A stretch of 64,000 nucleotides of DNA from Bacteroidota bacterium (GTDB taxonomy: Bacteria; Bacteroidota; Bacteroidia; Flavobacteriales; Weeksellaceae): contig JAEWOR010000045.1 in assembly GCA_023399595.1 (NCBI GenBank), forward strand, positions 1-64,000. The letters are read 5' to 3'. Position 1 is the stretch's first letter, and each line of letters starts with the position of its first letter. Below, piece after piece: positions 26,459 through 34,535 of the stretch. The notes below the pieces were generated by a model that was given only the letters and a program-made list of their open reading frames with translations, was not told where the DNA came from and made no database searches. The translations under genes were made by a program, and so were the position numbers.

Positions 26459-26941
26459 ATGAGCTTTTTGAAAACTATTCTTCAAGAAAAAAAGAATTTA
26501 ATTGCATTAAAGAAACATACTGAAAAACTTATTGATTCTCTTGATACTATTTTAATATTAAATAGTACGCCGTTAGCAGTAGAATGGCTTAATTCTGAAA
26601 ATTCTTCTGAAACAAAAAATCTACATGACTTAATATTAAATATTCTTGAAGATGAAAATTATTTTCTTTCAAATCGTGATATATTAAATATAATAACCAC
26701 CAATCGGATAAATGAAGAATTTGATTTTGAAATAAATTCAAGAACAATATCAGTAGCTTTATCTAAACTTCAAAAAAATTATTCAATTTGTCTCTACAAA
26801 TATAATGGCTCGAGAAATATGTGTTTATGGGGGCATTGGCATTGGCTTGATAAAAATCGCCTTCCAAAAGAGAAGTATATTCGATATTCCGTATGGAAAC
26901 AACGAATTACAAACTATAAGAAGACAAATAAATTAAAATAA
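26459..26941 (+). CDS. unknown protein paired with TnsE-like gene
   Basis: I do not recognise this 160-aa protein. It begins with a helical region (FLKTILQEKKNLIALKKHTE), continues with segments that resemble a winged helix (LHDLILNILEDENYFLSNRD followed by INSRTISVALSKLQKNYSIC), and ends with an aromatic/basic tail (CLWGHWHWLDKNRLPKEKYI). It lies 19 bp upstream of the TnsE-like gene on the same strand and after a promoter-sized gap, so the pair is probably one transcript separate from tnsABC-tniQ. A DNA-binding regulator or transposition accessory factor is plausible. Confidence 0.55.
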   Translation: MSFLKTILQEKKNLIALKKHTEKLIDSLDTILILNSTPLAVEWLNSENSSETKNLHDLILNILEDENYFLSNRDILNIITTNRINEEFDFEINSRTISVALSKLQKNYSICLYKYNGSRNMCLWGHWHWLDKNRLPKEKYIRYSVWKQRITNYKKTNKLK

Positions 26942-26960
26942 CACTAACTTTATTACAAAT

Positions 26961-28637
26961 ATGATGAATTTTGATTTTGATTTTCCCGAGATAACTGAAG
27001 GCTATTATAAAATTATGTGCTTCCCTCAAGCATTAAAAAGTCATGAAGCAGAAATAAATACAGCTATAGAGTTTGCTCATATTATTAAAGTAGATGAAGG
27101 AAACTTTAAAACTGAGAAAATACAGTCGTATCACTATAGACAATTTAATATTGAATGTTTGATTTTCTTAAAAATCGGAGATAAATTTAATGACAAATCC
27201 CAAAAGCTAAAAAAAAATTCCAAGTCATTAAAAATTAAGATACCGAATTATGAAAATATTGAATTAGAAAGTTATCACCACATAACCCATGGATTTAATA
27301 TTTCTGAAAGATCAGATGGTTTCAAATTCTATTTATTCAAACGCCAATATGGAGACAGAAAACCCATAAAAATCATTCTTCCTTCTATTGTAATTGGTCA
27401 GGCATTCTGGTTAAACAATTCGCTGCTGATAAGAAATTTATTCAGAAACAACTTTTATGAATTGAATGAACTCATTAATCTTAATGAGACAGTAGAAAAT
27501 GAAAAAATCATAGGGAATATTTCTTTAAAAAAACCGGTTGATGAAGCTGTCAAAGCTATGATTAAATCCATGTCATTTTTTTTATTTTCAAAAGATAACT
27601 ATTTGAAAAAAAATTTAAAAAAAACTCAGAGCGATCTTTATCTTCAATTCCTTAGAAGTCCTGACAAAATTGGCTATAATTTTACAATTCCACTTAAGCA
27701 AGAATTAATAATTGATATTTCTGGAAGATATTTCAATAGGGACGATCAAACATATTTCATTGCTGAAGAAATCATAGGGCTAGATCCTAAAAATGACTTT
27801 AGCGATTTATATACTGTGGATGAAATAAGATTTTACGACTATGTAAAAGAAGCTACAAATATAGAAGATGTGAACAGCAATAGAAAGAGAATTCAGAATA
27901 TCAGGAAAAACAAAAATACAACAGCTACAAATGAAGGCAAAAATCCAAACTTAGCAAAAAATTTTGTTGCGTCGGGTGTCGATTTGCTTTCACAAATTGT
28001 AAAATTATCAATTGATTACAAAGCTTCTTCACGTTCTAAGAATAGTGAAACTGTAGTAAAACCGACTTCAGAATTTGGAACATTCAAAATCAAGATCCCA
28101 GACTCTTTATCAAATTCATCAGAATTAATAGGGTCAAAGAAAAATGGTGATAACGAAGATAAAAATTCAAATAAAAAAGCAGAACTTTTTTTATTGCTGA
28201 GAGAGATTATTAAAAAACTTCAGAGTGGATATCGTACTGAAGAATTAATGATTGATAATGATGATTTTATAATTTTTAATGTGAGCAAAGATGGGTGCAA
28301 TGTATTACTAGTAGATGATATATTACATAAACGTATCCAAATTCTACATAAAGTCAATTTAACAAACTTTAATAACATCGAAATTGAGAATTTGGTTAAA
28401 TTAGTTGTTGACAACAACTATAACTGGGGGAAATTGAAAAGTGATGCTAAAAAGTCAGATGGTATAAAAATAGATCAAACTACAATAAAAATTGGCATAT
28501 CCACAAATTATAATATTGAAGGCAATCGGGCTATGGAAAACATCCAATCAATAACTGGCTCACAAAATATTTTTAGTGAGGCAGATTTATGCTATCAAAA
28601 CATTTTAAAAAAATTGGAAATCTTTTTTCTAAAATGA
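26961..28637 (+). CDS. tnsE: divergent TnsE-like transposition targeting protein
   Basis: The 558-aa protein has the size and order of features of Tn7 TnsE (about 538 aa). Parallels I see, from memory of TnsE, are a mid-protein hydrophobic helix (KAMIKSMSFFLFSKDN), the strand-rich phrase YFIAEEIIGLD (about residues 264-275; TnsE has YLVEEIVGLE), and a low-complexity linker (about 300-395). A C-terminal domain follows (LFLLLREIIKKLQSGYRTEE, FNVSKDGCNVLLVDD, NYNWGKLKSDAKK). TnsE directs Tn7 into replicating DNA of conjugal plasmids through the sliding clamp. The pairing with tniQ would give the element two target pathways. Assignment rests on distant similarity. Either of two adjacent ATGs could start it. 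Confidence 0.65.
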   Translation: MMNFDFDFPEITEGYYKIMCFPQALKSHEAEINTAIEFAHIIKVDEGNFKTEKIQSYHYRQFNIECLIFLKIGDKFNDKSQKLKKNSKSLKIKIPNYENIELESYHHITHGFNISERSDGFKFYLFKRQYGDRKPIKIILPSIVIGQAFWLNNSLLIRNLFRNNFYELNELINLNETVENEKIIGNISLKKPVDEAVKAMIKSMSFFLFSKDNYLKKNLKKTQSDLYLQFLRSPDKIGYNFTIPLKQELIIDISGRYFNRDDQTYFIAEEIIGLDPKNDFSDLYTVDEIRFYDYVKEATNIEDVNSNRKRIQNIRKNKNTTATNEGKNPNLAKNFVASGVDLLSQIVKLSIDYKASSRSKNSETVVKPTSEFGTFKIKIPDSLSNSSELIGSKKNGDNEDKNSNKKAELFLLLREIIKKLQSGYRTEELMIDNDDFIIFNVSKDGCNVLLVDDILHKRIQILHKVNLTNFNNIEIENLVKLVVDNNYNWGKLKSDAKKSDGIKIDQTTIKIGISTNYNIEGNRAMENIQSITGSQNIFSEADLCYQNILKKLEIFFLK

Positions 28638-28646
28638 ATTACAACA

Positions 28647-28826
28647 TTATTTATCTTCTTTCTTTATTAACTCATCCCTATTATTATTCAACATATTTTT
28701 ATACCGAAAAAGATTTAATTCTTTTTCCTTCTTTGTAATTTTTATATTTTTAATCCCAAGCTTTGCAAACTTACTTAATAGATAATTAATTTCGCTTTCT
28801 TGTATTTTTAAAACCACTTTTAGCAT
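28647..28826 (-). CDS. small hypothetical protein in transposon
   Basis: A 59-aa open frame from the ATG at 28826 (MLKVVLKIQESEINYLLSKF, then KLGIKNIKITKKEKE) has a beta-alpha-like start and a basic tail. It is reminiscent of small DUF2683-like or antitoxin-type proteins, but not convincingly. It ends 10 bp from the convergent end of the TnsE-like gene and lies 58 bp after the superinfection-immunity-like gene on the same strand. Confidence 0.4.
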   Translation of the reverse strand: MLKVVLKIQESEINYLLSKFAKLGIKNIKITKKEKELNLFRYKNMLNNNRDELIKKEDK

Positions 28827-28883
28827 ATTCGTGCAACCCCTTAAATTATTTCTCAACTACTAATTAAATTTTAAGACACATGA

Positions 28884-29105
28884 TTAAGCTTTATGGCTTG
28901 ACACGGCTTTTATAAATGACAACCACCAACCAATAACAGTAAATCCTAAAAATGTATTTATTAAAAGTACAGTTATAAATTTATACTTTATAATAGGTAT
29001 TCTTAAAGCACCTATAATGGTTGGCAAGAAGTAGATAAATAAAATAATTTTAAAAAAAAGAGATCCATCACTTTTTGTTGCTGCATTTGAAAGTAATAGT
29101 AACAT
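28884..29105 (-). CDS. superinfection-immunity-like small membrane protein
   Basis: The 73-aa protein has two membrane segments with the pattern LFIYFLPTIIGALR and LLINTFLGFTVIGWWLSFIKA. This matches the Imm_superinfect family named after phage T4 Imm, which blocks DNA entry of a second phage; most chromosomal copies have no proven role. It is divergent from the XRE regulator gene at 29270, and the gap between them contains two inverted repeats. A defence or exclusion role would fit the transposon cargo, but is inference. Confidence 0.7.
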   Translation of the reverse strand: MLLLLSNAATKSDGSLFFKIILFIYFLPTIIGALRIPIIKYKFITVLLINTFLGFTVIGWWLSFIKAVSSHKA

Positions 29106-29130
29106 ATAAAATAATTAATTATAATACTTA

Positions 29131-29219
29131 TCACTTTTTAAAGTGACATTAGTTTAATTTTTTTCAAATATAAAAATTAAAACCAAAAAAGCCACTAATA
29201 AGATACACTTTTTTAGTGG
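29131..29219. promoter_or_regulatory. two inverted repeats between divergent imm-like and XRE genes
   Basis: TCACTTT (29131-29137) and AAAGTGA (29140-29146) are perfect 7-base arms 26 bp from the imm-like ATG. CCACTAA (29192-29198) and TTAGTGG (29213-29219) are perfect 7-base arms 50 bp upstream of the XRE gene. Positions suit operators for the XRE protein controlling both genes. Confidence 0.45.
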
Positions 29220-29269
29220 TAACATATTCGGGGCTTATTGTTAAGATTTGTAGTCTTATATAAGACAAC

Positions 29270-29509
29270 ATGGAAGAAAGTGAATTTTCAAAAGAAGAAG
29301 TCCTTCAAAAGTTAGCTAAAAGAATTAAGGAGCTTAGAATTGCTAAGGGATATTCTAGTTATGAGTATTTTGCTTACGACCATAATATCTCTAGAGCACA
29401 ATACGGCAGATATGAAAAAGGAGAAGATTTACGATTTAGTACGCTAGCAAAAATCATAAATGCTCTTGGTATTAGTATGAAAGATTTCTTTTCTGAAGGA
29501 TTCGATTAG
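29270..29509 (+). CDS. XRE-family helix-turn-helix regulator
   Basis: The 79-aa protein is a single HTH_3 domain: LAKRIKELRIAKGYSSYEYF, then AYDHNISRAQYGRYEKGEDL (recognition helix) and TLAKIINALGISMKDFF. It resembles small Bacteroidetes transcriptional regulators found on mobile elements. It is divergent to the imm-like gene and lies 118 bp upstream of the ABC-three-component operon, so it may repress itself, the imm-like gene and the defence operon. Confidence 0.85.
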   Translation: MEESEFSKEEVLQKLAKRIKELRIAKGYSSYEYFAYDHNISRAQYGRYEKGEDLRFSTLAKIINALGISMKDFFSEGFD

Positions 29510-29557
29510 ATATTTTTTAGGATATTATTTCTATTTCTCATACAAATATTATTACTC

Positions 29558-29623
29558 TATGGTTGTATAAACAGAATTTAATTATTACTTTTCAATCAAA
29601 ATATAACCATACTAACTCTGTTT
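29558..29623 (+). promoter_or_regulatory. interleaved inverted repeats in leader of ABC-3C operon
   Basis: TATGGTT (29558-29564) pairs with AACCATA (29605-29611), and AAACAGA (29569-29575) pairs with TCTGTTT (29617-29623). The pairs are interleaved (a-b-a'-b'), as in an H-type pseudoknot, and end 4 bases before the GTG start of the first gene. As DNA they could instead be a composite operator. Confidence 0.35.
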
Positions 29624-29627
29624 TAAA

Positions 29628-30725
29628 GTGAAGCATCCTTTAAATGAAAATCTCAGTACACAGGTATTAATTTTACCCGCTAATAATGGGGATTCCATTA
29701 TTGTAAAAACATTTGATAGTACCGGGCAGCAATTCAATATTCTGATTGACGGAGGAACTGCAGCTACTTTTGAGGAAGTCCTGAGAAAGGAACTTAAAAA
29801 GATTTCCTTGATCAATCTCATGATCTTGACCCATATCGACTCTGACCATATAGGTGGGTTAATAAAATTTGTAAACAATGCCCTGTTTGATCCCGACCAG
29901 GTAGCACGCTACTGGTTCAATTCTAAAAATATAAAATTTACTCGAACCGGAGAAAACATCAGCACAGGACAAGCTAAGACACTTGAACAATTGTTGATTG
30001 AAAAAGGAAATATCAAAGATAAGTGGTCCGAAGATATTATCGTAGACACAGCACTCCCTCTTCCCGATGGGATAAGTATAGAAATCATCTCGCCTTCCAA
30101 GGAAATACTTGATGAACTATACGAAAAATGGCCCGATCTTTCTGATGAATACAATAAAAAGCTCGAAGACATCGCAATTTCAGCTGTAAAACAATCTCAA
30201 TTGGAACGCGGAATATTAACCGAACTTGCCTTGGCAGATGACAGTCCAGGTAAAAGTATTTCAGCTGATATTTTTAATAGTTCTTCCATAGCTTTTATTT
30301 TCCGTACTTTCGATATATCGGTTTTATTTCTCGGCGATGCCCATCCACATTTTATTGAGCAGGCTTTAGCCGCTAAAGGATATTCGAAAGAGAATAAACT
30401 ACCTGTTGACTATGTAAAAGTTTCTCATCATGGCAGTAAGAATAACACGACAAACAAGCTGCTGGATATGCTGGATTGCGATAGGTTCATTATATCGACA
30501 AATGGAGGTAGCTCAAAAGATACACATCCGGACAGGGAAACAATAGCAAGGATAATTCACCATCCCGAAAGAGTATCGTCCGGATATAAAAAAAGACGGA
30601 AAATCTACCTCAATTATACAAAGGCCAGTATAGCATCAAAAGCCGGAGAATTTGTTGATGATGCTGATATGCTAGTAGGTAATTGGGAAATAATTGAAAA
30701 AACATGCCTTTTAGAAAATGAATGA
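29628..30725 (+). CDS. metallo-beta-lactamase-fold hydrolase of ABC-3C-like system
   Basis: The 365-aa protein has a GTG start and an MBL fold of the ComEC/Rec2-like type: ILPANNGDSIIVK, the metal motif LTHIDSDHIGGL (His69, Asp71, Asp73, His74), FLGDAHPHFIEQAL and VKVSHHGSKNNTTNKLLD with the later metal His. The substrate may be nucleic acid or a nucleotide; this fold recurs as an effector in bacterial conflict systems. It overlaps the protease gene by 8 bp and heads the four-gene operon with a middle component and SMC-like ATPase. No signal peptide is present, so it acts in the cytoplasm. Confidence 0.85.
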   Translation: MKHPLNENLSTQVLILPANNGDSIIVKTFDSTGQQFNILIDGGTAATFEEVLRKELKKISLINLMILTHIDSDHIGGLIKFVNNALFDPDQVARYWFNSKNIKFTRTGENISTGQAKTLEQLLIEKGNIKDKWSEDIIVDTALPLPDGISIEIISPSKEILDELYEKWPDLSDEYNKKLEDIAISAVKQSQLERGILTELALADDSPGKSISADIFNSSSIAFIFRTFDISVLFLGDAHPHFIEQALAAKGYSKENKLPVDYVKVSHHGSKNNTTNKLLDMLDCDRFIISTNGGSSKDTHPDRETIARIIHHPERVSSGYKKRRKIYLNYTKASIASKAGEFVDDADMLVGNWEIIEKTCLLENE

Positions 30726-31827
30726 TGATGCTAAAAACAGACCCTGTGTACGGATAACCCTTAGAAAAGACGGGAAAGATGTCAGCCATGGAACGGGAAC
30801 ACTGCTGAAAGGCGTGGATGGGTTTTATGTCATAACTGCACACCATTGTATATATGGTGACAAAAACGTGTTCCATGATATTCAGATTCACCAGATAATA
30901 ATCGAAAAGCAGCCTGCTTTTAATGCTTCTTTTCAATCAATACCGGTTGATGCAATCTTTGCCTCCAGCTTAGAGGATGACTGGGCTGTTATCAAGGTAC
31001 GTTATGAAGATACCGCAGGACTCCATCCTCCAATAAAGGCCTCTCTGGGCATCAAGGTGGATGACGAAGTAGTTTTCACAGGTTTTCAATATGCTAACAA
31101 AGATGAATATAGATCCTTTAAAAGCAGAATTATGGATGGAACATCTCATGGTGAATTTCGCATAACGCTAGCAGATAAGGATGTTTTCAAAGCTGGCCGT
31201 GATCACGCAGTAGGTCTTTCTGGAAGCGGGGCTTTTTTAATTCGCGGTAATGATCTGATTCTGATAGGCCTGCTCAAGAAGGTTAAGGGCGATGAAGCAT
31301 TGAATAATGATATTGTATGCTGTTCCATAGAGAAAGTCGGGGCCGTTATAGGGCTTGAATTCTGTGATGTGGAAACCCCTTCAAATGGAGATAATTGGGG
31401 AAGTGACAGATTTGAGGAGTTAGTGGTTATGGATAAAAGGGGATTAATGGAGAAGATTATGGCTGTCAACTCAAATTTTCCGGAACTAAGAATGAAAAGA
31501 ATGGTGCGCAACCTCGCTCTGGGAAAATCCGAAATGTTAGGAATATTGCCAAGGGATATGAGCGCGATCAAATTTCGAATATTTGACAAATGCAGAGAGA
31601 TACTGGAAAATTTTGTTGAAGAGAATGTTGGCACAGTTTTAACCACAGAACAGATTGAGGATCTGATCGAGAAATTTACCGAAAGAGGGCTTGAAATAAT
31701 TCAGGAAAAATCCAAAATGTTTACCTATCCAATACTCGACAGAGATTTAATGGGTAAGATCATTCTCGACCTGATCAATGAATGTTACCTATCATTTGAT
31801 AAAGAAGGAGTTTATGCAACAGGATAG
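30718..31827 (+). CDS. trypsin-like serine protease of ABC-3C-like system
   Basis: The 369-aa protein has an S1-type protease domain in residues 8-215, with His43 (VITAHHC), Asp88 (LEDDWAVIKV) and Ser170 (GLSGSGAF) as the catalytic triad. The C-terminal 150 residues are helical (FPELRMKRMVRNLALGKSEM, ILENFVEENVGTVLTTEQIE) and may be the sensor- or partner-binding part. There is no signal peptide, which is unusual for S1 proteases and typical of those in bacterial immunity operons. It overlaps its neighbours on both sides, so the four proteins are made together and probably form one complex or cascade. Confidence 0.87.
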   Translation: MNDDAKNRPCVRITLRKDGKDVSHGTGTLLKGVDGFYVITAHHCIYGDKNVFHDIQIHQIIIEKQPAFNASFQSIPVDAIFASSLEDDWAVIKVRYEDTAGLHPPIKASLGIKVDDEVVFTGFQYANKDEYRSFKSRIMDGTSHGEFRITLADKDVFKAGRDHAVGLSGSGAFLIRGNDLILIGLLKKVKGDEALNNDIVCCSIEKVGAVIGLEFCDVETPSNGDNWGSDRFEELVVMDKRGLMEKIMAVNSNFPELRMKRMVRNLALGKSEMLGILPRDMSAIKFRIFDKCREILENFVEENVGTVLTTEQIEDLIEKFTERGLEIIQEKSKMFTYPILDRDLMGKIILDLINECYLSFDKEGVYATG

Positions 31828-32320
31828 AAATTCAGCAAAAAAAAGATTGATGTTCATCCAGAAGGAAGACTACAATTTCCTGGCATATAGTACAATTATA
31901 CTATTGAAATCACTGGACTGCACAGATGAGACAAAAAGATTCAGGGATTTCAGAAAAATTGCTTACCTGGTTGATTTTGTAAATGAGGGCGGTGTGCCCA
32001 GTGAGTTTGAACAGCAGAGATTGGCTGATATTTACGCAAATGCTCAAATCAAGAAAAAACTTATGCACCATCTGCTCATAGTTCTCAAAAATAGGAGTCT
32101 CATCAATGTTTCCGTAAACCAGTCTACGCAGACAATTGATCTATGGCTAAATCCTAAAGTTGTACCTAACGGCTTTTTTGATTTAAATATGTTTCAGAGC
32201 GAAATAAACAATGTCTTGGAATTGAAAAAAACACTGACAACGAAGGTTAGGAGCATGACCATAAAAACTTTAGTGGAACGGGTATTCAACGATAATAACA
32301 TACTTACGTGGGGAGTTTAA
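31814..32320 (+). CDS. ABC-three-component system middle component
   Basis: The 168-aa protein lies between effector genes and the ABC ATPase and has the features of ABC-3C middle components: an N-terminal RNSAKKRLMFIQKEDYNFLA, YSTIILLKSLDCTDETKRFR, an ADIYANAQIKKKLMHHLLIV helix and a C-terminal LTTKVRSMTIKTLVERVFND. These are predicted winged-helix-like adaptors linking ATPase to effector. I chose the ATG at 31814 because AAGGAG precedes it and the family-like sequence begins there; an upstream ATG at 31778 adds 12 residues inside the protease gene. Confidence 0.72.
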   Translation: MQQDRNSAKKRLMFIQKEDYNFLAYSTIILLKSLDCTDETKRFRDFRKIAYLVDFVNEGGVPSEFEQQRLADIYANAQIKKKLMHHLLIVLKNRSLINVSVNQSTQTIDLWLNPKVVPNGFFDLNMFQSEINNVLELKKTLTTKVRSMTIKTLVERVFNDNNILTWGV

Positions 32321-34227
32321 TTGTAAAAAAAGTAAAATATTCAGGAGAGAATTATTATTATGAATCTCCTGCTTTAAGTTCAGGGATTAATATTATTCTT
32401 GGTGACAACAACTCGGGGAAAAGTACGTTCAGTTACTTTATTGAGTATGGTCTTGGCGGTAAGATCAAGCCATTCGAGGATGATCATGATGTCTCGCGGT
32501 ATTCGCTGATTGTAGAAGACAGCAACAATTATGTACAGATTGATATTTTAATTGATAAGATTTCCTATTCACTGAAAAGATTTATCAATGGTAAAGAAAT
32601 TTTTGTTGATAATGGAACAATAGTAGAAAGCTACCCGCTGAACCGAAGTAAGCAATCCCAGTTTATTTTCTCAGATTGGATATTACAGCAGTTAAAAATC
32701 CCTGTTTTTGAACTATATATCGGTGCAACACACTGGTACTTTAATTTTAATGATCTGTTCCGTCTGCTCAACTATGATCAAAATACCGAACCTAGGAAAA
32801 TATACAAATCCCCTGTAGCAGAGAATTTTGTTGCGGACTCAATAACGATCCGAAAATCAATATTTGAGATTCTTCTGGGACTCTCCTCCGCAGATTATTT
32901 CAAAAAACTGGATATCTTAAAAAACGCAACCAAAAAAAGAGATGTAGCAAAAGCTCTTTTTCAAAATTATAGCTCGACGCACGAAATTTCAGAAGACAGC
33001 GAATCTTTGATTAAGCGTAAATCGGAAACGGTTGAACAACTTGAAATTCTAGAAGAGCAGCGTGCAACATATCTTTCCAAAGAAACTACTGTTGACGACA
33101 AAATTGGTGAATTGGCTAAAATACAATCTGCACTCATAAATCTTGAGCTGCAGACATCGCAGAAAAGAGTGACTTTGAGCACGCTTCAGAATGAACAGAT
33201 GAAAGTACAGCAGTTACACCGTGAACTGGAAGAAGAGATCCAACAAATTCGCAAAATTATTTTCACACACGATAAGCTCGATCTGTTTTCCATGGAAGTA
33301 TGCCCCTTCTGTATGAATAAAAAAGATGTAGTCAAGGGTGTTTGCGTATGCGGCTCCAAATTCAATGACGATGATTATGAAAAATTTGTCTACAATTCAA
33401 GCGAATATGAGGACATCTTATCACAGAAAAAGAAAAGCATTACCGCAATTACCTTTGCAAAAGATACCTACACAAAAGACTTGCATGATTTAAATCAAGA
33501 AATAGCGAAGAACACTGAACTAATAAACGAATATACCGCAAAACTTAAAGTTGTCATTGAGACCGCAGAATTTGCCGGTAATACCACTATTGTCGATGAT
33601 TTCAATGACCGCATCCTCAAGTCCAAGGAGCAGTTACTAAATATTGATTTTGCGCTCAGGACAAGTACTGAACTCAAAAGACTTGAAGACGACCTGAAAA
33701 TTAAAATTGAAGCACTTGGTACCGCACAGTCCAATTATACAGCAGCTAAAAAAGCCTATGACAAGAACAACGCAGATACAATCAAGTTGTTCAACAAAAC
33801 CTACAGTAAATTATTAGCGAAATCGTCCTATAAAAGTACTGAGGCACATATTGACGAAGACTACATGCCTTTCATCGATAATCGTGAGTATAAAGCCAAT
33901 AGCAGCGATGTACCAAAAAGATTGATGTATTACTTCACGATTCTTTCGCTAGCTCTTAAATTGCCATCGGTAAAACATCCTAGATTCTTACTTATCGATA
34001 CACCGGAAGACTCGGGAATTGATACCGAGCATTTGAACCAAAACCTGGAACTTCTTTTGGACGCGATAGAACTTGGAAATCAGGAAGATGTTACTACCAA
34101 AGATTTTCAAGTAATCCTAACCACGGGTTATGGAAAATTCCCAGCTTCATTCAACAAATATATCATAGAACGTTTTTCACAAAAAGATGGTAACTATATC
34201 TTAAAGCCTAAAAAGCTGGATATTTAG
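32308..34227 (+). CDS. SMC/RecN-like ABC ATPase of ABC-3C-like system
   Basis: The 639-aa protein starts with GTG overlapping the middle-component stop. It has Walker A ILGDNNSGKSTFSYF (Lys38), a long coiled coil (about residues 195-510) interrupted by a zinc-hook-like cluster CPFCMNKKDVVKGVCVCG (about 332-350), and Walker B FLLIDTPEDSGID near residue 560. Such ATPases sense or extrude DNA ends or invading nucleic acid and activate partner effectors in predicted ABC-3C immunity. The VTTKDFQVILTTGYGKFP segment fits the H-loop region. It is the last gene of the operon and faces a bidirectional terminator. Confidence 0.85.
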   Translation: MGSLIVKKVKYSGENYYYESPALSSGINIILGDNNSGKSTFSYFIEYGLGGKIKPFEDDHDVSRYSLIVEDSNNYVQIDILIDKISYSLKRFINGKEIFVDNGTIVESYPLNRSKQSQFIFSDWILQQLKIPVFELYIGATHWYFNFNDLFRLLNYDQNTEPRKIYKSPVAENFVADSITIRKSIFEILLGLSSADYFKKLDILKNATKKRDVAKALFQNYSSTHEISEDSESLIKRKSETVEQLEILEEQRATYLSKETTVDDKIGELAKIQSALINLELQTSQKRVTLSTLQNEQMKVQQLHRELEEEIQQIRKIIFTHDKLDLFSMEVCPFCMNKKDVVKGVCVCGSKFNDDDYEKFVYNSSEYEDILSQKKKSITAITFAKDTYTKDLHDLNQEIAKNTELINEYTAKLKVVIETAEFAGNTTIVDDFNDRILKSKEQLLNIDFALRTSTELKRLEDDLKIKIEALGTAQSNYTAAKKAYDKNNADTIKLFNKTYSKLLAKSSYKSTEAHIDEDYMPFIDNREYKANSSDVPKRLMYYFTILSLALKLPSVKHPRFLLIDTPEDSGIDTEHLNQNLELLLDAIELGNQEDVTTKDFQVILTTGYGKFPASFNKYIIERFSQKDGNYILKPKKLDI

Positions 34228-34491
34228 TAAAAATTTACCATGCCTTCTTATTTTGGAATCTTGATTAATTTGATTTTTTAGAACATACCGTATTTAAAGC
34301 TATTTACAAACCCGATTTTCTTCCAAATAAATTAGGATTCAGCTAGGCAAAGCAATGTTCACAGATTGCTGAAATTAGCTGTTTACAAATTTTTCAATTC
34401 TGAAATTGGGATATAAACACATAATAGGTATAAATTTCAACTGGAAGATGATGGTCAATAATCAAAATTCCTTTTCAATTCTTGCACAAAT

Positions 34492-34527
34492 AAAAAGTCA
34501 TTATATACTCTAACATAATGACTTTTT
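34492..34527. terminator. bidirectional terminator between the two cargo operons
   Basis: AAAAAGTCATTAT (34492-34504) and ATAATGACTTTTT (34515-34527) are perfect arms with A/T-runs at the base, so the hairpin works for both the ABC-3C operon (plus) and the GTPase operon (minus). The preceding 34228-34491 shows no gene. Confidence 0.8.
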
Positions 34528-34535
34528 ATTGATTT

